Of a stretch of 64,000 nt of DNA, positions 1 to 8,269 are shown one piece after another. A program made the translations under genes and the position numbers. The notes below the pieces were generated by a model. It did not search any database. It was not told the origin of the DNA and was given only the letters and a program-made list of their open reading frames with translations. Position 1 is the stretch's first letter. Each line of letters starts with the position of its first letter. The DNA is from Pseudomonadales bacterium (GTDB taxonomy: Bacteria > Pseudomonadota > Gammaproteobacteria > Pseudomonadales > Ketobacteraceae). Location of the stretch: positions 124,001 through 188,000 of the forward strand of contig PAPM01000023.1 of the NCBI GenBank assembly GCA_002708905.1. Reading direction: 5' to 3'.

Positions 1-553
1 TCCTGCCGATAACTTCATCGACTTTATCGAGTTGGGCGAGCTGTGCCGGGAATACGGCATGATTCCTGTCGCCGTCCGTGGCGGTGGCGAAGAACAAATC
101 GTCTCTGCCAATGTGGCCGGGTTACCCAGTTTACCGCCTGCCAGTATCAGTCGCGCACCAGAGCCCACCGAGCCCAAAGCCGAAACCACTGTGGAAATCC
201 GCGAAGTGGAAGTGGAAGTCCCCATCAGTGCCAATAAGGTCATTACCACTCCGGTGCGTTCCGGTCAGCAGATCTATGCCCCCGGTGGCGATCTGGTGGT
301 GCTGGCGCCGGTCAGTGCCGGTGCTGAAATTCTGGCTGATGGCAACATTCATGTATACGCCCCGTTACGCGGTCGCGCGTTGGCGGGTGTCAAGGGCGAT
401 GACAGCGCCCGCATCTTCTGTCAGAGCCTGGAAGCGGAACTGATTTCCATTTCCGGGAACTATAAAGTGAACGAGGACCTGCAAGGCTCACTCTGGAAAC
501 AGGCCGTGAAAGCGGAGCTGGAAGGCGATCAACTCATCATCAGCCCATTGTAA
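1..553 (+). CDS. minC: Septum site-determining protein MinC (C-terminal part)
   Basis: The reading frame is open from the window edge (frame beginning at base 2) to a TAA at 551-553, so the 5' part of the gene lies outside. About 183 residues are visible. The last ~100 residues have the MinC C-terminal beta-helix character, with repeated glycine turns such as [16 protein letters not shown], a dimerising domain that binds MinD. MinC inhibits FtsZ ring assembly away from midcell. The stretch rich in Pro, Glu and Val before it (roughly bases 130-235) is the linker between the FtsZ-inhibiting N-domain and the beta-helix. minD follows after 32 bases and minE directly after that, the standard minCDE operon, which supports the name strongly. 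Confidence 0.95.
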   Translation, partial: PADNFIDFIELGELCREYGMIPVAVRGGGEEQIVSANVAGLPSLPPASISRAPEPTEPKAETTVEIREVEVEVPISANKVITTPVRSGQQIYAPGGDLVVLAPVSAGAEILADGNIHVYAPLRGRALAGVKGDDSARIFCQSLEAELISISGNYKVNEDLQGSLWKQAVKAELEGDQLIISPL

Positions 554-585
554 CGCAACAAGTTTAACGTTAAGAGGATACGACA

Positions 586-1398
586 TTGGCAGAGATTATC
601 GTGGTGACCTCAGGAAAGGGCGGCGTTGGCAAGACCACCACCAGCGCAGCCATCGGCACGGGACTGGCTTTGAAAGGCCACAAAACCGCTATCATCGATT
701 TTGATGTGGGTCTGCGTAACCTGGACCTCATCATGGGCTGTGAGCGACGTGTGGTATATGACTTCGTCAACGTCATCAACGGCGAAGCCAATCTGAACCA
801 GGCCCTGATCAAAGACAAACGGGTTGAAAACCTGAGCATCCTGCCGGCCTCACAAACCCGCGACAAAGACGCCCTCACCCAGGAAGGCGTACAGAAAGTT
901 CTGGATGAACTGAAGAAAACCTACGATTACATCATCTGCGATTCCCCGGCAGGTATCGAGAAGGGCGCCCACATGGCGATGTATTTCGCTGATCGTGCGG
1001 TGGTGGTTACCAACCCGGAAGTGTCCTCGGTGCGTGACTCCGACCGTATCCTCGGCATCCTGCAGAGCAAAACCCTGCGGGCGGAAAAGGGAGAAGCGCC
1101 GATCGAGGAACACTTGCTGCTGACCCGTTACAGCCCGGATCGTGTGGAACGGGGTGAAATGCTGAGCGTCAAGGATGTGGAGGAAATTCTCTCCATTCCC
1201 CTGCTGGGCGTTATCCCGGAATCCAAGGCGGTGTTGTCCGCCTCCAATCAGGGCCAACCGGTCATCCTGGACGAAGAGAGCGATGCGGGTCAGGCTTATA
1301 TGGATGCGGTTCGCCGCTTAATGGGCGAACAGGTGGAACACCGTTTCCTGAATATTGCCAAGAAAGGCTTGCTGTCGAGAATGTTCGGAGGGCGGTAA
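586..1398 (+). CDS. minD: Septum site-determining ATPase MinD
   Basis: 270 residues, the usual MinD length. MinD is a ParA-family ATPase that binds the inner membrane in its ATP form, recruits MinC, and is displaced by MinE, giving pole-to-pole oscillation. The deviant Walker A motif is near the N-terminus ([16 protein letters not shown]), followed by the switch region around [13 protein letters not shown], and the C-terminus ends in an amphipathic membrane-targeting helix (LLSRMFGGR). The start is a TTG at 586, preceded by AGAGGA at 572-577; the protein then begins [13 protein letters not shown], as in homologues. The stop codon overlaps the minE start. Confidence 0.98.
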   Translation: MAEIIVVTSGKGGVGKTTTSAAIGTGLALKGHKTAIIDFDVGLRNLDLIMGCERRVVYDFVNVINGEANLNQALIKDKRVENLSILPASQTRDKDALTQEGVQKVLDELKKTYDYIICDSPAGIEKGAHMAMYFADRAVVVTNPEVSSVRDSDRILGILQSKTLRAEKGEAPIEEHLLLTRYSPDRVERGEMLSVKDVEEILSIPLLGVIPESKAVLSASNQGQPVILDEESDAGQAYMDAVRRLMGEQVEHRFLNIAKKGLLSRMFGGR

Positions 1399-1661
1399 TG
1401 AGCTTACTGGAATTCTTCAAAACCAAAAAGAAAAGCACGGCCAGCGTGGCCAAGGAGCGCCTGCAGATCATTGTGGCCCATGAGCGCACTGCTCGTGACC
1501 AACCCGACTACCTGCCCGCTTTGCAGCGGGACCTGGTGGCGGTGATCAGCAAGTATGTCCCCATTACGGATGACATGGTGTCAGTGGCGCTGGACCAGAA
1601 TGAAGACTGCGCTGTGCTGGAGCTGAACATTACCCTGCCGGAACCGGAAACGGTTCCCTGA
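1398..1661 (+). CDS. minE: Cell division topological specificity factor MinE
   Basis: 87 residues, typical for MinE. It stimulates MinD ATPase and releases MinCD from the membrane at midcell. The N-terminus [20 protein letters not shown] carries the membrane-binding and MinD-contact region; [13 protein letters not shown] is the conserved contact helix. The C-terminal half is the dimerisation domain that gives topological specificity. The ATG overlaps the minD stop (TAATG), implying translational coupling. A hairpin follows just downstream. Confidence 0.98.
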   Translation: MSLLEFFKTKKKSTASVAKERLQIIVAHERTARDQPDYLPALQRDLVAVISKYVPITDDMVSVALDQNEDCAVLELNITLPEPETVP

Positions 1662-1670
1662 GCAGATTGC

Positions 1671-1705
1671 GGGCGTCACCGAAGTAATCAGTTTTCGGTG
1701 CGCCC
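1671..1705. terminator. Hairpin between convergent minE and the PilZ gene
   Basis: The arms GGGCGTCACCGAA (1671-1683) and TTCGGTGCGCCC (1694-1705) pair over 12 bp with a single bulged T, around a 10-base loop. It lies between the minE stop and the stop of the convergent PilZ gene, where a bidirectional terminator is expected. There is no clear T-run on either side, so intrinsic termination is not certain. Confidence 0.55.
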
Positions 1706-1716
1706 ACCCGCATCGC

Positions 1717-2475
1717 CTAGGCTAATCCAGCCTCTAACTCCCGCTGTCGTTGCGCCCGCTGCATACGCACCAGAAACCGCTCGATGATCTTGGACTGGCT
1801 GGTATTCAAGCCGGTCAAACGGGCTCCCAGCTCGGTATAGGGCTCTTCCTCAGCAGCCGGCTGCACGTGGCGTACCGATAGCTGGCTCACCATTGGGGCC
1901 TCCGAGCCCAGCCGCAATGCCACTCTGGTTTCTTCCCCCAACGCAGAAAATTCACCTGGTATCGCCAGCCGAATTCCCGCTGCGGACAAGTCCAAAACCC
2001 GCGCTGCCAGGTTACCCTGCTCGGGCACCCGCACCACGGCATCCACCGGCATACGAGCGTTCACCGCCAGACGGAAACTGCTGCGACGCTGAGCCGCCAT
2101 GATTTCGCGGGGCATCTCCACAATCAGGGCATTGCCCTGATCCAGGGCCAAGGCGCCGCTGACCCGGCTGTCAAAGCGGGTCGCCAGACCATTCTCACTG
2201 GTAGACACTTTGATGCGTCGTCCAATCCAGTACTGGGCAGGAAATCGATGGGGAAAGGGTTCGTCCAGAACGAGTTGATTCTGCTCCAGATCCACTTCCA
2301 ACAGGAGACTTTGGAAGACGTCGTCGACGCCGGTAAACCGGGTCTGCAACAGGCTGTGCTCGCGCCGTAACCGAAACAGGTGCATGACCTCCTCAGGTAC
2401 GGAGCGTTGTTCAATGGGTTTACCGTGGTATCTCTGCTGCCACCAGCTTTTCAGTTTGGCCGAAACGCCTTCCAT
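1717..2475 (-). CDS. PilZ domain protein, YcgR-like c-di-GMP effector
   Basis: 252 residues. The N-terminal ~115 residues look like the PilZN/YcgR-N beta-barrel (for example LLLEVDLEQNQLVLDEPFP), and the C-terminal part is a PilZ domain with both c-di-GMP motifs: RRSSFR at 130-135 (RxxxR) and DLSAAGIRL at 162-170 (D/NxSxxG). Proteins of this architecture bind cyclic di-GMP and commonly act on the flagellar motor or on surface behaviour. The pomAB stator genes lie 2.4 kb away in the same orientation and a diguanylate cyclase is encoded at 14626-15582, so a motility role is plausible but inferred. It is convergent with minE. Confidence 0.85.
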   Translation of the reverse strand: MEGVSAKLKSWWQQRYHGKPIEQRSVPEEVMHLFRLRREHSLLQTRFTGVDDVFQSLLLEVDLEQNQLVLDEPFPHRFPAQYWIGRRIKVSTSENGLATRFDSRVSGALALDQGNALIVEMPREIMAAQRRSSFRLAVNARMPVDAVVRVPEQGNLAARVLDLSAAGIRLAIPGEFSALGEETRVALRLGSEAPMVSQLSVRHVQPAAEEEPYTELGARLTGLNTSQSKIIERFLVRMQRAQRQRELEAGLA

Positions 2476-2606
2476 GTTTCGCTCCTGTTTGCTTGGATTT
2501 ACTCTTCAATTGAGTGTCAATTTGCAAAGATTTTGCCAAGTGCTCCATTGCCCAAAAAGCAAACAGACCAGAGCGTTATCTGATTATTACGCCTACCCCA
2601 GCGATA

Positions 2607-2628
2607 CGCCACCCCCACCCGGGTGGCG
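2607..2628. terminator. GC-rich hairpin downstream of the 340-residue gene
   Basis: Perfect 8-bp inverted repeat CGCCACCC (2607-2614) and GGGTGGCG (2621-2628) with a 6-base loop. It lies ~50 bases beyond the stop of the minus-strand gene 2679-3701 and before the PilZ start. It lacks a T-tract in the transcribed direction, so it may be a stabilising hairpin rather than a true intrinsic terminator. Confidence 0.4.
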
Positions 2629-2678
2629 CTTACTTGCCTGCGGCGTTACGACTCTTGCCGCTTTTGCCGCCGGTTCCG

Positions 2679-3701
2679 TTACGCCAGCGCCTCAGCGCAG
2701 GCATCACTGCCGTAGAAATCCGCCAAATTGGAACGCACCCGCGCTTCCACCAATTGCCACAACGCATCCCGAGCCAGGGCACCGGGTAAAATCTGTTTCA
2801 GTTCATTGGCCACATATTCCTGGGTGTAGCCGATCTCATTCACCAGGTCGGCCAGCTTTTTATCCCCGTTCTCATCCAGAATATGGTTCACAATACCGCG
2901 GATCATGTTGTGCAGATACTCGGCCTTACGGACCTCGGTCCAGAGATCGTCACCGATGGCAATGGAACTATCAATATCCTCTTCGGAGACATAGTTCTTG
3001 AACTTGGAGAAGTCTTTCTCACTGACGGTTTTCCAGAAATGGTCCGCAATGGTCTTGATATTGCCTTCCGACAGCGCGTTATTGAGGATTTTCTCACTCA
3101 GTTCCACCGAGCTGCGCAGGTTGCTGGCGATGAATTTCTTGATGGTGCTTTCGGCTGCTCCTTCCAGGCTGGGCATGGCCTTGTTGAGGCTCTTGGCACC
3201 GGCTTTCATCAATGCGCCCATGCCGGGAACCTTTTTCACCACCACGTTTTCCGTGGTGATGTAATCCTTGATGCCGTGATATAGCACATCGGTGATCAGT
3301 TCACTGTAGATAGGACTTTCCAACACCATCCGAATCACATCCATGCGCAACTTTTCAAACTTTGCATAATGGGAAATGGCCTTGTCGTATTCCGCCTTCG
3401 GCACCAGATTCTGGATGGTGGTGCCATCGTTGAATTCCGACTGAATACCGGTAATCACACTCTTTACCACGATGCCCCGCAACTCCTGGTTGAAAGGGGC
3501 GGTTTCCACCAGACGAACGATGGTGGTGATCAGCAGCTCACGATCAAGAATATCATTCAGGCTCACAGAACTGCCCCATTCCCAGGCCGCCGTCAGTTCA
3601 CGATCAATGGTGGCTTCCAGCCCTTCCCCCTGGAGCCGGGCCAGCAGAAACTGGACATGGGCTTCCTGTAGTTTGCTGCTTAGTTCGGTTTGTTCGGTCA
3701 T
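2679..3701 (-). CDS. Conserved hypothetical protein, mostly helical, 340 residues
   Basis: I do not recognise a named family. The protein is predicted mainly alpha-helical, rich in charged residues, with no signal peptide or convincing membrane segment. A more hydrophobic/glycine stretch (KKVPGMGALMKAGAKSLNKA, about residues 155-175) sits in the middle. The start ATG overlaps the stop codon of the upstream AraC-type regulator (TAATG at 3699-3703), so the two are translationally coupled and probably share a process. The last gene of this pair is followed by a hairpin. Function unknown. Confidence 0.7.
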   Translation of the reverse strand: MTEQTELSSKLQEAHVQFLLARLQGEGLEATIDRELTAAWEWGSSVSLNDILDRELLITTIVRLVETAPFNQELRGIVVKSVITGIQSEFNDGTTIQNLVPKAEYDKAISHYAKFEKLRMDVIRMVLESPIYSELITDVLYHGIKDYITTENVVVKKVPGMGALMKAGAKSLNKAMPSLEGAAESTIKKFIASNLRSSVELSEKILNNALSEGNIKTIADHFWKTVSEKDFSKFKNYVSEEDIDSSIAIGDDLWTEVRKAEYLHNMIRGIVNHILDENGDKKLADLVNEIGYTQEYVANELKQILPGALARDALWQLVEARVRSNLADFYGSDACAEALA

Positions 3702-4801
3702 TACTTTCCCTCAACATTGTTATTGTTAGCACTTTCGCGCCGGTAGCGGGCCGGAGTCATGCCTTCACAGCGCCGGAAGGCCCGGCTGAAATTGGATGCA
3801 TCGCTGTATCCCAGTGCCGAAGCAATGGCGTCGACGGACTGGCGCGAACCCGCCAGTAACTGCTTGGCCTGATGCATGCGAACCTTGTCGAGCAGGGCCT
3901 GGAACGTCGTCCCTTCCGCCTGCAGACGACGCTTGAAGGTACGGGAGGACAAATGCAGGCGTGAGGCCACTTCATCGAGCTTGGGATAATTGGGTTCCGC
4001 TTCTTTCAGCAGACGGTGCACACGGTACAGCAGGTCATCTTCCACTTGAATGGTCTGGAGTTCCCGCTGGCATTGCGCTTCGGCCAATTGCCGGGCCATG
4101 GGGTCCGACAGATTAAGCTGTCGCTTCAGCACGCTGTGCCGCAGGATCATCTGGTTGGCGGATTGGTTGAATTCCACCGGGGCACGCTGGGGAAACCACT
4201 CCTCCATGGCTTCAAAATAGGGCGGCTTGTCGCAGGTTCTGCGGATGCGCACCCCCTTCGGGATCTCCCCCAGCAGATTAATGCTCATGGTGCCGAAACT
4301 GGCCATCACCGACTCCAGTAAAAACGCCCCTGCCCGCCCCAGATCCAGCAGCTCATCCACCTGCAACACCACATCATCGCCCCGCTCAAACAGATCCAGG
4401 GCAAAAAAATCAAAACGGGTGCGGCAATATTTCACGGCCAGTTCCAAAGCCTCCCCCAAGGTGGCGGCGCTCATGGCAGCAAAGCCAAGGAATCCGTGGG
4501 TGGACAGCTTGAGTTGGAAGCCGAATTTGAAACCAAGGGCAGGATCATCGGACAGGCGTAGCGCATTTTCTATCAGCGCTTTGTACTGCCGCCCGGTCAG
4601 CCGGGCATCCAGGGATTTAAGGGTGTTCAGCTCAATCCCGGTTCCGGCCAACAACTCGCCCAGGGGGATTTTCTGTGCTACCAGCATTTCCACCAGAAGC
4701 GCAGCATAGACCGCGTTGGCACTGAGTTTGTCCAGCTCCCGGTCTGATTCCTGTGCTGACTCCTTGTGCAGCGGCGACTCCTTGTGAAGGGGAAGATCCA
4801 T
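3701..4801 (-). CDS. AraC-family transcriptional regulator (OruR/ArgR-like architecture)
   Basis: 366 residues. The N-terminal ~240 residues match the 'arabinose-binding domain of AraC, variant' found in OruR-type regulators; the C-terminal ~100 residues are a double helix-turn-helix AraC domain, with YPKLDEVASRLHLSSRTFKR as HTH1 and AIASALGYSDASNFSRAFRR as the second recognition region, ending in the typical GMTPARYRRE. Such proteins usually activate catabolic or lipid-related genes, but the ligand cannot be read from sequence. The start ATG (4799-4801) follows an AGGGTTGTTGC leader. It is coupled to the downstream 340-residue gene, a candidate partner or target. Confidence 0.88.
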   Translation of the reverse strand: MDLPLHKESPLHKESAQESDRELDKLSANAVYAALLVEMLVAQKIPLGELLAGTGIELNTLKSLDARLTGRQYKALIENALRLSDDPALGFKFGFQLKLSTHGFLGFAAMSAATLGEALELAVKYCRTRFDFFALDLFERGDDVVLQVDELLDLGRAGAFLLESVMASFGTMSINLLGEIPKGVRIRRTCDKPPYFEAMEEWFPQRAPVEFNQSANQMILRHSVLKRQLNLSDPMARQLAEAQCQRELQTIQVEDDLLYRVHRLLKEAEPNYPKLDEVASRLHLSSRTFKRRLQAEGTTFQALLDKVRMHQAKQLLAGSRQSVDAIASALGYSDASNFSRAFRRCEGMTPARYRRESANNNNVEGK

Positions 4802-4871
4802 GCAACAACCCTATTGGCCTTAAATGACCAAACAATACCTGCCTTTGCCCGGTTATGGCAAGGCCGGTTTA

Positions 4872-6053
4872 TCAGAAGAATTCATCGGCCGCTTTTTTTT
4901 CGGGCTGGGGGGCGAAGGGATCCACGGAAAGATCAAAAGGGGAAGGCGCCGGCTCGCCACCTGATTGAGGCTGCCCATCCACCGGTACCTGGTCTGCACT
5001 GGTTTCCGCAGGCTGGTCATCCTCCAGCACGCTGATCACGTCTTTGGTCTGATCCGTTTGCTGATCCGCCTCGTCCCCGGACAACAACTCAAACCCCTCC
5101 AGGTTCTCAATACCGGCTTCTTTCAGCAGTTCTGTATTGAATTCCGGGTCCTCCGGCAGTTGCTCTTCGCCGGACAGATACTTTTCATCTTCACTGCCCT
5201 GCTCGATCACAATTTCCACCCGCCGGTTACGGGAACGGTTTTCGGCATTGTCATTGGGCACCATGGGTTTGGTGTCGGCAAAGCCCTTGACGGTGAACTT
5301 GGCAGGATCCATGTCGCTGTTCTTCATGAGCTCATGGGCGACCGATACGGCCCGGGCCGAGGACAACTCCCAGTTGGAGCGAAAACGGGCCGTAGAAATG
5401 GGTAGATCATCCGTGTGTCCCTCAACGGAGTAAATCCCGTCAATGTCCTTAATCGCCTCTCGAATCTTGTCCATGATCGGCACAAAGTCCGGGCGCAGGG
5501 TGGCGGAACCACTGGGGAAGGAGCCCTGCTCTTTCACCCGGATCACAATTCTCCGGTTGCGGGTTTCCACCTCCACTGCTCCGCTTTGAATGTCTTGTTT
5601 CATCATCGAAGCCACTTCCACCGCGTCGGCCTGGGTCATGGCCACCAACCGCTCGAGGATTTCCGCCGAATGATCCGTCGACTGCTCCTGCGCATCTTCG
5701 CGCTGTTCACTGCGTCCGGGGGAGCAAAGCACCTCCAGGGTGTTGCTCATGGTTTCCGTAGTGGATTGGCGCACCTCATTGAGCGGGGTGGGCTGGGGCC
5801 GGCCGGGGGAGAATTCCTGGGCAATGATGGACGTGCCCTTGGGTATCTCCTTCATTTTAATTTGATCCTGAACGCCAAAGGCACTTTTCATGGAGCCGGC
5901 CACCTGCTTGTACTTTTGCACGTCCATTTCAGAAAACGCCAATAAGAGCACAAAGAAGCACATCAGCAACGACATCAGGTCGGCAAAGGTGGCCAGATAC
6001 GCGGGGAGCCCTTTCGGGCATTCAGGGCAGTCGCATTCTTCTTCGTCAGACAT
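4872..6053 (-). CDS. pomB: Flagellar stator protein PomB/MotB (OmpA-like peptidoglycan-binding)
   Basis: 393 residues, longer than a typical MotB because of a low-complexity acidic C-terminal tail. An N-terminal cysteine-containing segment (CDCPECPKG) precedes one transmembrane helix, TFADLMSLLMCFFVLLLAFS, with the ion-binding aspartate at residue 25, as in sodium-type PomB. An OmpA-family domain near residues 180-290 includes VEGHTDDLPIS and NRSRNRRVEIVIE, which anchor the stator to peptidoglycan. It is encoded 12 bases after pomA. The C-terminal ~100 residues (Gln/Asp/Pro-rich, ending KKAADEFF) are not part of the core domain. GGGAG precedes the ATG. Confidence 0.93.
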   Translation of the reverse strand: MSDEEECDCPECPKGLPAYLATFADLMSLLMCFFVLLLAFSEMDVQKYKQVAGSMKSAFGVQDQIKMKEIPKGTSIIAQEFSPGRPQPTPLNEVRQSTTETMSNTLEVLCSPGRSEQREDAQEQSTDHSAEILERLVAMTQADAVEVASMMKQDIQSGAVEVETRNRRIVIRVKEQGSFPSGSATLRPDFVPIMDKIREAIKDIDGIYSVEGHTDDLPISTARFRSNWELSSARAVSVAHELMKNSDMDPAKFTVKGFADTKPMVPNDNAENRSRNRRVEIVIEQGSEDEKYLSGEEQLPEDPEFNTELLKEAGIENLEGFELLSGDEADQQTDQTKDVISVLEDDQPAETSADQVPVDGQPQSGGEPAPSPFDLSVDPFAPQPEKKAADEFF

Positions 6054-6065
6054 GACTCGACTCCC

Positions 6066-6827
6066 TTACTCCTCACCTTCCTCGGAACGCTTGGAGGCAG
6101 GCAAATAGGTTTTCAGAAGACCCTGAATGACACGGGGGTTCTGGCCGGCCTGAATAGCCAGCAGCGCGTCTATGATCATGGATTGGATGCGGGCTTCCTC
6201 CTCCGAACGCAAGGCGACTTTGTCCGCCACCGGCAATGCCCACATATTGGCGATCATCGCGCCATAAAGCGTGGTCAACAGTGCCACCGCCATCGCCGGG
6301 CCGATAGCCTTGGGGTCATCCATGGCTGAGAGCATCTGCACCAGACCGATCAGAGTACCGATCATGCCCATGGCGGGGGCCGTGTCGCCGATATTGACGA
6401 AGATCGCTTTACCCATGGCATGGCGGGCAACCCCTTCCCGCACATCCTTACTCAGTATACTTTTCACCACTTCCGGATCATGGCCGTCCACCAGCAGCTG
6501 GATACCTTTCTGCAGAAAATCGTTGGAGACCTCTTTCCCTTCCAGCGACAGCAGGCCGCCTTTGCGCGCCACATCCGCCAGCTCGACCACTTCCACAATA
6601 ATTTCTTCGGGGGAGGACAATTTGAACTTAAAGGATTTCCCCATCACCTTCATGGCACCGACAAACTGGGCAATGGAGTATTTGGCCATCACCGCAAACA
6701 GGGTTCCGCCCACGACGATAAGAATCGAAGGCACATTGAGGAAAATCATGACATCACCGCCGGTCACCATGGCCATGACGACGATAACCAGCGCACCAAT
6801 TAAACCTATGAGGGTCGCTAGATCCAC
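6066..6827 (-). CDS. pomA: Flagellar stator protein PomA/MotA (sodium-type)
   Basis: 253 residues, four predicted membrane helices with a cytoplasmic loop between helices 2 and 3, the MotA/PomA plan. The signature region VNIGDTAPAMGMIGTLIGLVQML (helix 3) and GPAMAVALLTTLYGAMIANM (helix 4) line the ion path. Five PomA subunits surround two PomB. The sequence and the location beside xseB-ispA-dxs resemble Vibrio-type pomAB, so sodium is the likely coupling ion, which is inference. It is divergent from xseB across about 200 bases. No other flagellar genes are in this window. Confidence 0.93.
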   Translation of the reverse strand: MDLATLIGLIGALVIVVMAMVTGGDVMIFLNVPSILIVVGGTLFAVMAKYSIAQFVGAMKVMGKSFKFKLSSPEEIIVEVVELADVARKGGLLSLEGKEVSNDFLQKGIQLLVDGHDPEVVKSILSKDVREGVARHAMGKAIFVNIGDTAPAMGMIGTLIGLVQMLSAMDDPKAIGPAMAVALLTTLYGAMIANMWALPVADKVALRSEEEARIQSMIIDALLAIQAGQNPRVIQGLLKTYLPASKRSEEGEE

Positions 6828-7029
6828 ACCCCTACTCCATCTGACTAAAAAATGTTCAACAATTTGACTGTGAGCGGCCTACATCAGTAAGTCTAGACAG
6901 GAATTGGAGAAATTCCGCAATCTGGATGGATTGTGATTTATTGTGGCACCGCATTGACCTCATGTGCGGGATCACCGAAACTTGCGCCCTCACCCGATAA
7001 CCACTGTTTTCCGCAATCAGGAGCCCCCC

Positions 7030-7284
7030 ATGGCGAAGAAAAAATCCGCTGTTGATTTCGAACAATCCCTGCAGACGCTGGAACAACTGGTGGAATCCAT
7101 GGAAGGGGGCGACATGACCCTGGAAAAGTCCCTGGAAGCATTTGAGCAAGGCATCAAGCTCACCAAGGAGTGCCAGCAGGCCCTGCGGGAAGCCGAGCAG
7201 AAAGTGGAGATCCTGCTCAATCAGAACGGCGAGGAGCAATTGACGCCCTTTGCCGAAGACAAGTCAGAGGATGACGCGGACTAA
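7030..7284 (+). CDS. xseB: Exodeoxyribonuclease VII small subunit
   Basis: 84 residues from the ATG at 7030 (MAKKKSAVDFEQ), preceded by AGGAGC at 7019-7024; an upstream in-frame extension to 6964 is possible but has no ribosome site or homology. XseB forms a helical hairpin that binds the large subunit XseA of exonuclease VII, a single-strand DNA nuclease. The core FEQSLQTLEQLVESMEGGDM and LEKSLEAFEQGIKLTKECQ is diagnostic. The stop codon abuts the ispA start, the classic xseB-ispA-dxs order. Confidence 0.95.
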   Translation: MAKKKSAVDFEQSLQTLEQLVESMEGGDMTLEKSLEAFEQGIKLTKECQQALREAEQKVEILLNQNGEEQLTPFAEDKSEDDAD

Positions 7285-8181
7285 ATGAGCGCCTTCGATT
7301 TACCGCAGTACCTGGAAAGCTGCCAGCAGCAGGTGAACCAACGCCTGGAATTCTGGCTCAAGCAACAAAACGGATTGGCACCCCGCCTGGTGGATGCCAT
7401 GACCTACGCCACCTTCAATGGGGGCAAACGGGTGCGCCCGGTACTGGCCTACGCGGCGGCAAAAGCCGTGGGGGGCGACCCGCGCCAGGCAGACGACGTG
7501 GCCGCCGCCCTGGAGATGGTGCACTCCTACTCCCTGGTGCATGATGACCTACCGTCCATGGATAATGATGACCTGCGCCGGGGCAAACCCACCTGCCACA
7601 TTGCCTACGACGAAGCCACTGCCATTCTGGCCGGTGATGCCTTGCAATGCCTGGCCTTTGAGGTGTTAGCCTGCTCACCCATTGAATTGAACGCTGAAAT
7701 AAAGCTCAGGCTGATCCAGCTGTTGGCCACCAATAGCGGTACCCGGGGCATGGCGGGTGGTCAGGCGCTGGATCTGGCGGCAGAAGGGCAGTCCCTGACC
7801 CTGGAAGAACTGGAAACCATCCATCACCACAAAACAGGCTGCCTGATCCGGGCCAGTGTCACCATGGGAGCACTCACCTACCCCCAAGTGACCGCACCCC
7901 AGCTGCAGGCTCTGGATCGCTATGCCGAGGCCATTGGTCTGGCGTTTCAGGTACAGGACGATATCCTGGATGTGATCGGCGATACCAAACAATTGGGCAA
8001 GCAGCAGGGGGCAGACCAGGCCCTGGAGAAAGTCACCTACCCAAGCCTGCTGGGACTGGAGCAGGCCCAGCAAAAAGCCCGGGATTTGTGTGACACCGCC
8101 GTGTCCGCTTTGGCGGAGTTCGACCTTTGCGCCGAGCCCCTGCGACAGCTGGCCTATTACATCGTGTCCCGCAGCCACTGA
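7285..8181 (+). CDS. ispA: (2E,6E)-farnesyl diphosphate synthase
   Basis: 298 residues. It condenses IPP with DMAPP and then with GPP to give farnesyl diphosphate, the precursor of ubiquinone, undecaprenol and heme side chains. The first aspartate-rich motif DDLPSMDNDD is near residue 90 and the second, DDILDVIGD, near residue 225; both bind Mg-diphosphate. GGKRVRP at about 50-56 binds IPP. The ATG follows the xseB TAA with no gap, so it is translationally coupled. dxs lies 88 bases downstream. The product could also supply the UbiA-like enzyme at 35878, though nothing here shows that. Confidence 0.96.
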   Translation: MSAFDLPQYLESCQQQVNQRLEFWLKQQNGLAPRLVDAMTYATFNGGKRVRPVLAYAAAKAVGGDPRQADDVAAALEMVHSYSLVHDDLPSMDNDDLRRGKPTCHIAYDEATAILAGDALQCLAFEVLACSPIELNAEIKLRLIQLLATNSGTRGMAGGQALDLAAEGQSLTLEELETIHHHKTGCLIRASVTMGALTYPQVTAPQLQALDRYAEAIGLAFQVQDDILDVIGDTKQLGKQQGADQALEKVTYPSLLGLEQAQQKARDLCDTAVSALAEFDLCAEPLRQLAYYIVSRSH

Positions 8182-8190
8182 ACGCTGCAA

Positions 8191-8220
8191 TGGCCACAGC
8201 AACCAGAATTTCCGTATAAT
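8191..8220 (+). promoter_or_regulatory. Possible promoter ahead of dxs
   Basis: A perfect TATAAT lies at 8215-8220, 50 bases before the dxs start, with TGGCCA at 8191-8196 as a weak -35 (4 of 6 matches, 18-base spacer). It may give dxs transcription independent of xseB-ispA. Only sequence resemblance supports this. Confidence 0.35.
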
Positions 8221-8269
8221 GGCGGATTAACCCGATTCCTAACCGGATTGGCACACAGGCAATCGATTG

